DNA from: Candidatus Hydrogenedentota bacterium
Lineage (GTDB): Bacteria; Hydrogenedentota; Hydrogenedentia; Hydrogenedentales; SLHB01
Direction of reading: 5' to 3'
DNA: 7,764 nt
NCBI GenBank assembly: GCA_022706165.1
Contig: JAKJDA010000009.1
Coordinates: 1-7,764 of the forward strand
How positions within the stretch are numbered: the first letter of the stretch is position 1; each line of letters starts with the position of its first letter. The notes beneath the pieces were generated by a model. The model was not told where the DNA came from. It was given only the letters and a program-made list of their open reading frames with translations, and did not search any database. Shown here one piece after another: positions 1-5,860 of the stretch. The position numbers were made by a program, and so were the translations under genes.

Positions 1-117
1 ATCGAGCACCGCGCGGTCTTCCAGCGCGAACGCTGCGCCATCACGTTCGCGGAATCCGTGATCATGAAAGCCGGACAGGAGATGGAGGTCGTCTTCGAAG
101 CGCCGCATCGCGCATAG
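1..117 (+). CDS. 3' end of an unidentified protein (partial)
   Basis: An open frame enters from the left edge and stops at a TAG (115-117), giving 38 visible residues that end in VVFEAPHRA. Third codon positions are mostly G or C, as in the clear genes of this window, which supports real coding. It converges tail to tail with the glycosyltransferase on the other strand, leaving 45 bases between the two stop codons. The fragment is too short to show a domain and I do not recognise the family. An unrelated neighbour and a further glycan gene are both possible. That it is coding is moderately supported; its function is unknown. Confidence 0.5.
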   Translation: MEHRAVFQRERCAITFAESVIMKAGQEMEVVFEAPHRA

Positions 118-125
118 CGCACGCC

Positions 126-162
126 GCGCCCGCGTATTCGTTCTTCGCCGTCGAGCGGGCGC
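126..162. terminator. Inverted repeat between convergent genes, possible bidirectional terminator
   Basis: GCGCCCGC at 126-133 is perfectly repeated as its reverse complement GCGGGCGC at 155-162, with a 21-base loop. The pair sits exactly between the stop of the + strand gene (117) and the stop of the minus-strand glycosyltransferase (163-165). The position and the G+C-only stem suggest a transcription stop serving both genes. There is no T-run on either side, so it is not a standard intrinsic terminator, and the loop is long. Confidence 0.35.
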
Positions 163-1119
163 TCAGTCGAAGTTGATGCGCTCTTTCTCGACAACGAGCG
201 GGCGCTTGAGAACCTGCGTGTAGATCGCGCCGATGTATTCGCCGAGAATGCCGATGAAGAACAGTTGCACCGCGCTGAAAAAGAACAAGCCAATGACGAC
301 CGGCGCGGCGCCCACTTGGAAATTTTTCCAGAAGACGAGCTTGTACCCAAAGTAAATCGCGGCCACCAGCAAGCTGAACGCCCCCAGGCAAAAGCCGGTC
401 ATTGTGGCCAGGCGCAGCGGAATTTTCGAGTAGTTCACGATGCCCAGCATCGCGAGATCGTAGAGCGTGTAGAAGTTGTTCTTGGTGAAGCCGCGCTTGC
501 GTGCGGGCTGATCGTATTTGATTTCCGCGCGCTCGAACCCGATGTCGCAGATCAGGCCGCGAAAATAGGGATAGGGATCGTCCAGCTTGCGCAGCACGTC
601 CACAAACGCGCGATCGTACAGGCCGAAGCCCGTCGCATTCTTGATCTGCTCGACATCCGAGAGTTTGCGGATGAGGTTGTAGTACATCTTGCGCACGGCG
701 AAAAACAGCGGCGTCTCTTCGCTCGTGGCCTTGACGCCGATGACGACCTTGTAGCCCTCTTCCCACTTGCGCACGAAATCGACCATCATCTCGGGCGGAT
801 CTTGCAGGTCCGCCACGATCCCAACGACTGCATCGCCCTGGGTCTGCATCAACGCATGGAAGGGCGATCGCACCTGGCCAAAATTGCGCGCGTTCACGAT
901 GATCTTGAGGCGCTTGTCCGCGTGTGCGAGTTCCTTAAGAATCGGCACGGTGCGATCGCGCGACGCATTGTCGATGAAAAGATGCTCATAGTCGTAGTTC
1001 GTCAGTTGCGTCTCGAACACCTGCCGCACGCGCTCGTACACTTCGCGAACGTTCTCTTCCTCGTTGTAGCACGGCGTCAGGACGCTGATGAGTTTTCGGG
1101 CGCCGGGCGTGACGGACAT
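163..1119 (-). CDS. Family 2 glycosyltransferase, polyprenyl-phosphate type (GtrB/DPM1-like), membrane-anchored
   Basis: A 318-residue GT-A glycosyltransferase that probably transfers a sugar from a nucleotide donor to undecaprenyl phosphate at the inner membrane. The catalytic domain (about 1-235) begins ISVLTPCYNEEENV (about 11-24), continues with FIDNASRDRT (about 48-57) and carries ADLQDPPE (about 103-110), the family metal/donor motif. The first Asp of the more usual DADLQDPPE form is Val here. Two hydrophobic segments follow (about 235-262 and 271-299), with the family-typical LGEYIGAIY near the end and a short basic tail. Length fits the GtrB/ArnC/DPM1-like group. The frame stays open upstream to 1278, but that region lies inside the previous gene; the ATG at 1119 is preceded by AAGGAG nine bases away and starts where the family homology begins. 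It is the last gene of the operon, 13 bases after the FkbM gene. The transferred sugar is unknown. Confidence 0.9.
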   Translation of the reverse strand: MSVTPGARKLISVLTPCYNEEENVREVYERVRQVFETQLTNYDYEHLFIDNASRDRTVPILKELAHADKRLKIIVNARNFGQVRSPFHALMQTQGDAVVGIVADLQDPPEMMVDFVRKWEEGYKVVIGVKATSEETPLFFAVRKMYYNLIRKLSDVEQIKNATGFGLYDRAFVDVLRKLDDPYPYFRGLICDIGFERAEIKYDQPARKRGFTKNNFYTLYDLAMLGIVNYSKIPLRLATMTGFCLGAFSLLVAAIYFGYKLVFWKNFQVGAAPVVIGLFFFSAVQLFFIGILGEYIGAIYTQVLKRPLVVEKERINFD

Positions 1120-1128
1120 CGCTTCTGT

Positions 1129-1134
1129 CTCCTT
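1129..1134 (-). promoter_or_regulatory. Ribosome binding site of the glycosyltransferase, overlapping the upstream stop codon
   Basis: On the minus strand AAGGAG lies nine bases before the ATG at 1119. Its first two bases are part of the TAA stop codon (1135-1133) of the preceding FkbM gene. This fixes the start of the glycosyltransferase and suggests translational coupling between the two genes. Confidence 0.75.
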
Positions 1135-2296
1135 AGGCCAGCCGTTCGGGCGGCACGGCGTAGCATACCTGTTCCCAACATTCGTCCGAATAGCGGCGCA
1201 AAAAGAAACGATAGTCGGGACAAATCGAATGCAGGAACAGCGGGATTCGCCAGATGTGATCTTGCGCGTGATATACACACACCGCCAGCGCCGGTTTGTG
1301 CTTGGCGATCACGCCCGTCGCGCCTTCGAGCGCATAAGGTTCCGCGCCTTCGATGTCCATCTTGATGAAGGTCGGCGGCGTGTCGGCCAGAATCTCGTCG
1401 AGCGGCGCGCATTCCAGCTCGATTTGCCCCGCGCCGACGGACGATGCCGCCGTGCCGGTTGCGTCAAATTTTACAGTCTCGCGTTTTGCGCCCACGGCCA
1501 GTTGCACGGCGGTCAGTCGATCGCGGATATTCGCCGGTTGCGCCGCGAACGACTGCCGCAAGCGCGCACAGTTGCCGGGGTCGGCTTCGATCGCGACAAC
1601 CTTTGCGAAGTTCGGCGAACGCCGTCGCAGAAAATCCGCCACCGAATCGCCGTCGAACGCGCCGCAATCCACAAAGACCTCGTCGTCGCGCAGGCACAGG
1701 ACGTCCAACGGGAAATAGGTTTCCGCCGCGGGCAAATGCGGCGGCAAGGCGCTGTCGTCGAGCGACGTGCGCCACGCCAGTTGCCCCAGGTACTCGGCGC
1801 GCGAGGCATCGTCCGCCCACAGTTCCGCCGCAGCGCGAATGTGGTCCGCGTGCGCAAAAATCTTGTCCGGCAGATCGAGGCTGCCATGCGGCAAGAACAT
1901 ATCGGGATAGGCCCACGCCAACGACGGGAACGAAATCACGGTCACGCCCAGCGCAGCAAGCTGCGCCTTCACGGGCGTACACGTGTAGACCGTCACAACA
2001 AACGCGGCCTTCTTGCCGAACTCGCGCACGGCATCGTCCGGCGCGTAGACCTTCAGCCCTTCGACATCCGCGCCCCACAGCTTCGCGTTGTTGTCGGAAA
2101 ACGCCAGCGGCTCGACGCCCGCGCCGCGCAACCGCGCCAACACGTTTCGTCCAAGCCGCCCCGCGCCGAACAAGACAAACGCCGCTCCGTACAGCGCCAT
2201 TGCGGCGTCGTATGCGGCGCGATGGCGCGCCGTTACGGAAGCGGCATCCTGATTCAACACGGCCTCCAGCTTGGATCGAAACGAATTTTCCATCAT
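1133..2296 (-). CDS. FkbM-family SAM-dependent methyltransferase with N-terminal Rossmann-like domain (copy B)
   Basis: A 387-residue two-domain protein. Residues about 35-130 hold a nucleotide-binding-like Rossmann unit with VLFGAGRLGR (41-50). Residues about 205-345 form the FkbM methyltransferase: FVDCGAFDGD (208-217) is the SAM glycine motif, IEADPGN (236-242) the acidic second motif, and IKMDIEGAE (311-319) the conserved FkbM motif. FkbM proteins usually O-methylate sugar hydroxyls, so a glycan-modifying role is likely. The frame could start at a GTG at 2326, but the ATG at 2296 has GGAGAG eight bases upstream, and with it the first 100 residues align without gaps to the paralogue encoded just upstream. 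The GTG lies inside a hairpin. An ATG at 2293 is also possible. The C-terminal tail with YRFFLRRY (363-370) is shared with the paralogue. The substrate is unknown; the N-terminal domain might bind a sugar nucleotide or be degenerate. Confidence 0.88.
   Translation of the reverse strand: MMENSFRSKLEAVLNQDAASVTARHRAAYDAAMALYGAAFVLFGAGRLGRNVLARLRGAGVEPLAFSDNNAKLWGADVEGLKVYAPDDAVREFGKKAAFVVTVYTCTPVKAQLAALGVTVISFPSLAWAYPDMFLPHGSLDLPDKIFAHADHIRAAAELWADDASRAEYLGQLAWRTSLDDSALPPHLPAAETYFPLDVLCLRDDEVFVDCGAFDGDSVADFLRRRSPNFAKVVAIEADPGNCARLRQSFAAQPANIRDRLTAVQLAVGAKRETVKFDATGTAASSVGAGQIELECAPLDEILADTPPTFIKMDIEGAEPYALEGATGVIAKHKPALAVCVYHAQDHIWRIPLFLHSICPDYRFFLRRYSDECWEQVCYAVPPERLA
1647..1669. repeat. Direct repeat within the duplicated FkbM genes (copy B)
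   Basis: These 23 bases are identical to 2856-2878 and encode the SAM-binding segment DCGAFDGD on the minus strand. A second near-identical pair, 1477-1498 and 2686-2707 with one mismatch, has the same offset of 1209 bases. The matches are remnants of a gene duplication and not a mobile repeat. Confidence 0.7.
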
Positions 2297-2304
2297 CAAA
2301 ACGT

Positions 2305-2310
2305 CTCTCC
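2305..2310 (-). promoter_or_regulatory. Ribosome binding site that sets the start of FkbM copy B
   Basis: GGAGAG on the minus strand lies eight bases before the ATG at 2296. The longer GTG start at 2326 would place this site inside the coding region and has no comparable site of its own, so the shorter start is preferred. Confidence 0.65.
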
Positions 2311-2317
2311 GTCGGTT

Positions 2318-2335
2318 GTCCGGCACGCGCCGGAC
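2318..2335 (-). other. Intercistronic RNA hairpin between the two FkbM genes
   Basis: In the minus-strand transcript GUCCGGC and GCCGGAC form a perfect 7-bp stem closed by a four-base GCGU loop. It begins three bases after the stop codon of FkbM copy A (2341-2339) and ends seven bases before the ribosome binding site of copy B. No U-run follows, so it is not a classical terminator. It could protect an mRNA 3' end, mark a processing site or lower translation of the downstream gene. The structure is clear from the sequence; the role is inference. Confidence 0.55.
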
Positions 2336-2338
2336 GCG

Positions 2339-3526
2339 TCATTTCATGCGTTGTTCGGGCGCGGCATAGCAAACCACGTCGCCGAATTCGTCGCCGTACC
2401 GCCGCAAAAAAAAGCGATACTCCGGCGAGAGCGACTGAATGCACAACGGAATGCGCCACAAATGGTCTTGCCGGTGGTATACGCAAATGGCCAGCGCCGG
2501 GACGTGACGCGCAATCGATGCCTTGCCGCCTTCGATCGCGTCCAGCTCCGCACCCTCGATGTCCATCTTGATATACGTCGGCGCCGCGCCGTCGAGGACT
2601 TCATCCAGGGGAACGCATTGCACCTCGAGCGTGCCCGTGCCGCTAATCGCCGATCCGACTGTGCCAATCGCGTCGAAATAGAGCTTCTCGCGTTTCGCGC
2701 CCACGGCGTACGGGGATACGCTGATGCGTTCGCGCAGATCGCACGGCAGTCCCGCAACGTAATCGAGTAATTTTTCATGGTTGCCGGGATCGGGTTCAAA
2801 CGCGGTGACATGCCCGTCGATGCCAATGCCCGCGTCGAAGAAGGCTTTGATCGTGTCGCCGTCGAACGCGCCGCAATCGACAAAATGCTCGCGCGCCGTC
2901 AGCGCGAGGGCGTCGAGGGGCAAATACGTCTGCTCCGTGGCGGGCGCGGGCAGGCCATCGAAATCCATCATCGACATCAGCCACTTGAGTTGACCCACAA
3001 ACTCGCGCTTCGACGCCTCATCCGTGTACAGCGCAAACGCCGCGCGGATATCGCTGGCGCGCTCACATATTTTGTGCGGCAGGTCGAGGCGATAGTGCGG
3101 CAAAAGGTCCTGCGCATATTTCCAAAAGAGCGGCACGAATGACACGACGGTCTTGCAGCCAAGGTCCTGCAACTGTTGCCGCACGTAGGAAAAGCGGCTG
3201 GTTGCGCCAGGACTCCAAATCGTCACGACAAACGCAGCGCCGGCGCCGTAGCGGTATGCCGCATGTTGCGGAGATATGACATGGAGGCCGTCGATGTCTT
3301 TGCCCCAATTCGCCTCGTTGCCGTCCGCAAACGCCACCGGCTCGATGCCGTTCTTGCGCAACCCCGCCAAGGTCTTGCGTCCGAGATTGCCCGCGCCATA
3401 AAGCACGAGCGTCTCGTTGAGCGCGCCGGTGAGTTCGTCAAACGCGGCGGCCTCGCGCTGCTTCACGCGCGCGACGTCCTCGCGCAACAGCGCCTCGAAC
3501 TCGGCTTCGGGCGAAGACTGACTCAT
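2339..3526 (-). CDS. FkbM-family SAM-dependent methyltransferase with N-terminal Rossmann-like domain (copy A)
   Basis: A 395-residue paralogue of the next gene in the operon. The N-terminal unit (about 38-135) has VLYGAGNLGR (41-50) followed by AFADGN and DGLHVISP, which resembles the Rossmann modules seen in sugar acyl- and methyltransferases. The FkbM domain (about 210-355) carries FVDCGAFDGD (215-224), FEPDPGN (243-249) and IKMDIEGAE (319-327). The expected activity is SAM-dependent O-methylation of a sugar. By hand count it matches copy B at 44 of the first 100 and 34 of the last 53 positions, so the whole two-domain gene was duplicated. The ATG at 3526 has a weak AAAGGA site 11 bases upstream. 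The gene begins 26 bases after the thiamine-diphosphate enzyme. It is full length with all FkbM motifs intact. The divergence suggests that the copies act on different positions or sugars. Confidence 0.88.
   Translation of the reverse strand: MSQSSPEAEFEALLREDVARVKQREAAAFDELTGALNETLVLYGAGNLGRKTLAGLRKNGIEPVAFADGNEANWGKDIDGLHVISPQHAAYRYGAGAAFVVTIWSPGATSRFSYVRQQLQDLGCKTVVSFVPLFWKYAQDLLPHYRLDLPHKICERASDIRAAFALYTDEASKREFVGQLKWLMSMMDFDGLPAPATEQTYLPLDALALTAREHFVDCGAFDGDTIKAFFDAGIGIDGHVTAFEPDPGNHEKLLDYVAGLPCDLRERISVSPYAVGAKREKLYFDAIGTVGSAISGTGTLEVQCVPLDEVLDGAAPTYIKMDIEGAELDAIEGGKASIARHVPALAICVYHRQDHLWRIPLCIQSLSPEYRFFLRRYGDEFGDVVCYAAPEQRMK
2856..2878. repeat. Direct repeat within the duplicated FkbM genes (copy A)
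   Basis: Identical over 23 bases to 1647-1669, at the codons for DCGAFDGD. It is the partner of the repeat in copy B and reflects gene duplication with strong conservation at the SAM-binding loop. Confidence 0.7.
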
Positions 3527-3552
3527 GGGTCCGTTTTTCCTTTCGCGCAGGC

Positions 3553-5352
3553 TTAGTCTTCCAAGGGCGGAACGATCATGTTGGCGCGGAATTCATCCCG
3601 GTCGAGGAACGGCCACATATCCTCGAGCGGTTTCGACGCCATCGAGCCGTCGGGCCGTTGCATCGCGGCGACGCGCGGCGCGCGGGCTTCGTCGGGGATC
3701 ACGACGACGTCGCACACGACCGGACCGGGCATCGCCAACGCCCTATCAATCTCGGCGCACAGGTCGCTCGCGCCGTCGATACGCACCGCGGCGATGCCGT
3801 ATGCGGCGGCGATCTTCGTGACGTCCGGCAACGTCAGGCCGCTCGTCGCGTCCGCGCCGGTGAGGCGATGAAAATAGTTGCCCTGCGACGACCGGATCGA
3901 CGCGTAGCCTTGGTTGTTCACGACAAAAAACTTGATGGTCAAGCCGAGGCGTTTGACGGTCTCGAGTTCTTGCAGGTTCATCTGAAACCCGCCGTCGCCG
4001 TCGACGCATACCGTGCGGCGTCCGTTGCCCGCGATGCACGCGCCGATCGCCGCGGGTTGACTCAGCCCCATCGCGCCGGTGCCTTTGTTATGGAAAATGC
4101 GCTGGCCTGCTTTCGCCTGGAAGGCCGTCAGGAATATCTCGGCCACGAAACCGGCGCTGCCTGGCAACACGATATCGTCGCCGGTAAGCGCATTCGACAA
4201 CGCCTCGGAGAACGCGTACATGCTGAGCCCGTCTTTCGCGGCGCGATGTTCGGGCAGTACAAAGGGATACTTCTGTTTCCAGTCGCGGATGCGCGCAAAC
4301 CACGGCGCGCGGTCTTTCTTCGCGACATCGTCGGTGCGCGATTGAAAGCGATTGATAAACACGCGCGCGTCCGCGCAGACGGGGATGTCGATGGCGGCGC
4401 CCATTTTCCCGATTTCAGGCCCGTCGATGTTGACCATGATCTTCTTCGCCGCGCGCGCGAGTTTGTCCGGCGCATACGCAATGAGCGCGAAGTCCATGCG
4501 CGCGCCCAGCATGAGCAGCCAGTCCGCGTTCTGCAATGCAAAATTCGCCCCGCGCGAGGCAATGGATCCCGGCATGCCGACGCTCAACTCGTGCGCGGCG
4601 GGAATGAGATCGACACCGAGCCGCGTCGTCAGCACGGGCACGCGCAACATCTCGACGAGTTTCAGGAACGCGTCCTGCGCGCCGCCGATGCGCACGCCGT
4701 TGCCGGCCAAGATCACCGGGCGATCCGCGTCGTTCAGCGCCGCGATGATGGCGTCCAGTTTGACGGCGAGATCGATCTCGGAGATGGTCTCTTCGGCCTC
4801 GGGCGGCGTGAAGCCTTCGAGTTTCGTTTCGTCGATCATCGCCGCCTGCACATCGAGCGGCACGTCGATCCACACCGGCCCGGGCCGACCCGCTTTCGCG
4901 AGGCGCAACGCCTTTTCGAGGTGATAGCGGATCGACATCGGCTCCATGATCGTCACGGCATACTTCGTGATCGAACTCACAATCGACACGATGTCCACTT
5001 CCTGCACGCCAAGCTGACGCAGCCCCGTGCCCTTGGCGATATCCGGACGCTTGACCTGCCCCGACATGAAGAGACACGGCGTCGAGTCTTGGTATGCGGC
5101 CAACGCCCCGGTCACCGCGTTCGTGCCGCCCGGCCCCGTGGTCACCAGCGCCACGCCGAGGTCATGCGCCACGCGCGCATAGGCTTCCGCCGCGATGCCG
5201 CACGCCTGCTCGTGCAGGTTGACGGTGTAGCCGATGCCGGACCGTCCCAACGAATCGTTGAGGTGCATCGCGCCGCCGCCCGGCAACATGAAAACATGCT
5301 TCACGCCGTAGTTGGCAAGGTACTGGAAAATGTAGTCGGAGAGTTTGACCAT
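3553..5352 (-). CDS. Thiamine-diphosphate-dependent enzyme, acetolactate-synthase-like fold
   Basis: A 599-residue ThDP enzyme with the usual three domains: pyrimidine-binding (about 1-175), central (about 190-340) and pyrophosphate-binding (about 375-555). The catalytic Glu is E48 in NLHEQACGIAAEAYAR. The cofactor motif runs from GDGG (452-455) to NN (479-480). GVQEVD (115-120) matches the AFQE-type segment of acetolactate synthase. At the aligned site of the VRQWQ segment of acetolactate synthase the sequence is IRSSQ (486-490), so the Trp that selects 2-ketobutyrate is Ser489. It therefore looks unlike a housekeeping IlvB, and no small subunit gene is adjacent. Within a glycan operon, a role like YerE, which adds a pyruvate-derived two-carbon unit to a keto-sugar, is a reasonable inference. 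Decarboxylation of a keto acid is the main alternative. The ATG at 5352 lies 19 bases after the phosphatase gene. Family assignment is sure; the reaction is not. Confidence 0.9.
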   Translation of the reverse strand: MVKLSDYIFQYLANYGVKHVFMLPGGGAMHLNDSLGRSGIGYTVNLHEQACGIAAEAYARVAHDLGVALVTTGPGGTNAVTGALAAYQDSTPCLFMSGQVKRPDIAKGTGLRQLGVQEVDIVSIVSSITKYAVTIMEPMSIRYHLEKALRLAKAGRPGPVWIDVPLDVQAAMIDETKLEGFTPPEAEETISEIDLAVKLDAIIAALNDADRPVILAGNGVRIGGAQDAFLKLVEMLRVPVLTTRLGVDLIPAAHELSVGMPGSIASRGANFALQNADWLLMLGARMDFALIAYAPDKLARAAKKIMVNIDGPEIGKMGAAIDIPVCADARVFINRFQSRTDDVAKKDRAPWFARIRDWKQKYPFVLPEHRAAKDGLSMYAFSEALSNALTGDDIVLPGSAGFVAEIFLTAFQAKAGQRIFHNKGTGAMGLSQPAAIGACIAGNGRRTVCVDGDGGFQMNLQELETVKRLGLTIKFFVVNNQGYASIRSSQGNYFHRLTGADATSGLTLPDVTKIAAAYGIAAVRIDGASDLCAEIDRALAMPGPVVCDVVVIPDEARAPRVAAMQRPDGSMASKPLEDMWPFLDRDEFRANMIVPPLED

Positions 5353-5371
5353 GTCTTGAATCGAGTCCTAC

Positions 5372-5857
5372 TTAATCCGCGTTGTTTTGCTTGTTCTGTT
5401 CGAGAACGAGGTCGATGATTTCGCGGACCGCGCCATGGCCGCCCGCGTTGACCGCGACGTAGTCGGCGAGGCGCTGCACGGTCTTGTGCGCCGTTGCCGG
5501 AACGGCGGAAAAGCCCGCAAGTTCGAGCGCGGGCGCGTCGTTGACGTCGTCGCCGATGAAGCAAATCTCGGCGAGGTCGAGTCCGTGTTTTTGGGCGAAT
5601 GCCCGCAAGGCAACGTCTTTTTGCCGACAGCCCTTGTGCACATCCTCGATGCCCATCTTGGCTGCGTAACGATCGACGAGCGGGCTGTTCTCGCCGGAGA
5701 TCAGCGCGAACGCCAAACCCGCCTTGCGCCCAAGCGACACGCCCATGATGTCCAAAAAGGCGAAGCGCTTGAACTCTTCGCCGTTGGGACCCCACCAAAA
5801 CGCGCCATCGGTAAGCACGCCGTCTACGTCCATCGCCACCGCTTTGATCCTGGCCAC
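5372..5857 (-). CDS. KdsC-like HAD phosphatase (ulosonic-acid phosphate phosphatase family)
   Basis: A 161-residue capless HAD hydrolase of the KdsC / nonulosonate-9-phosphate phosphatase group, which works as a tetramer and removes phosphate from KDO-8-P, Neu5Ac-9-P or KDN-9-P. DVDGVLTDG (10-18) holds the nucleophile D10 and acid/base D12. SGE (54-56) is motif II, K80 fits motif III, and GDDVND (102-107) is the Mg-binding motif. The C-terminal VNAGGHGAVREIIDLVL (136-152) matches the KdsC tail that closes the neighbouring active site. The start is a GTG at 5857 with AAGGGG six bases upstream, only three bases after the NeuB-like stop codon, so the two are probably translationally coupled. Pairing with a NeuB homologue points to a nonulosonate phosphate substrate rather than KDO-8-P, though a KDO role cannot be excluded. 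Confidence 0.9.
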   Translation of the reverse strand: MARIKAVAMDVDGVLTDGAFWWGPNGEEFKRFAFLDIMGVSLGRKAGLAFALISGENSPLVDRYAAKMGIEDVHKGCRQKDVALRAFAQKHGLDLAEICFIGDDVNDAPALELAGFSAVPATAHKTVQRLADYVAVNAGGHGAVREIIDLVLEQNKQNNAD

Positions 5858-5860
5858 GCG

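Noticed and set aside
62..766. 234-codon minus-strand frame overlapping the glycosyltransferase
   Set aside because: Out-of-frame shadow of the glycosyltransferase; the real frame carries all family motifs and membrane segments.
1120..1278. 53-residue N-terminal extension of the glycosyltransferase up to 1278
   Set aside because: It would lie wholly within the upstream gene, is unlike the family, and is bypassed by a good ribosome site before the ATG at 1119.
2297..2326. GTG at 2326 as start of FkbM copy B
   Set aside because: It sits in the loop of a hairpin, and the GGAGAG site and gap-free alignment with the paralogue both favour the ATG at 2296.
1088..2770. 560-codon open frame on the + strand opposite the FkbM genes
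   Set aside because: It lies antisense to two intact genes with clear motifs, its translation is Arg/Ala/His-rich with no recognisable domain, and long antisense frames are common in G+C-rich coding DNA.
3658..5418. 586-codon open frame on the + strand opposite the ThDP enzyme
   Set aside because: Antisense shadow of a well-supported gene; low-complexity Arg/His-rich translation, no motif and no ribosome site.
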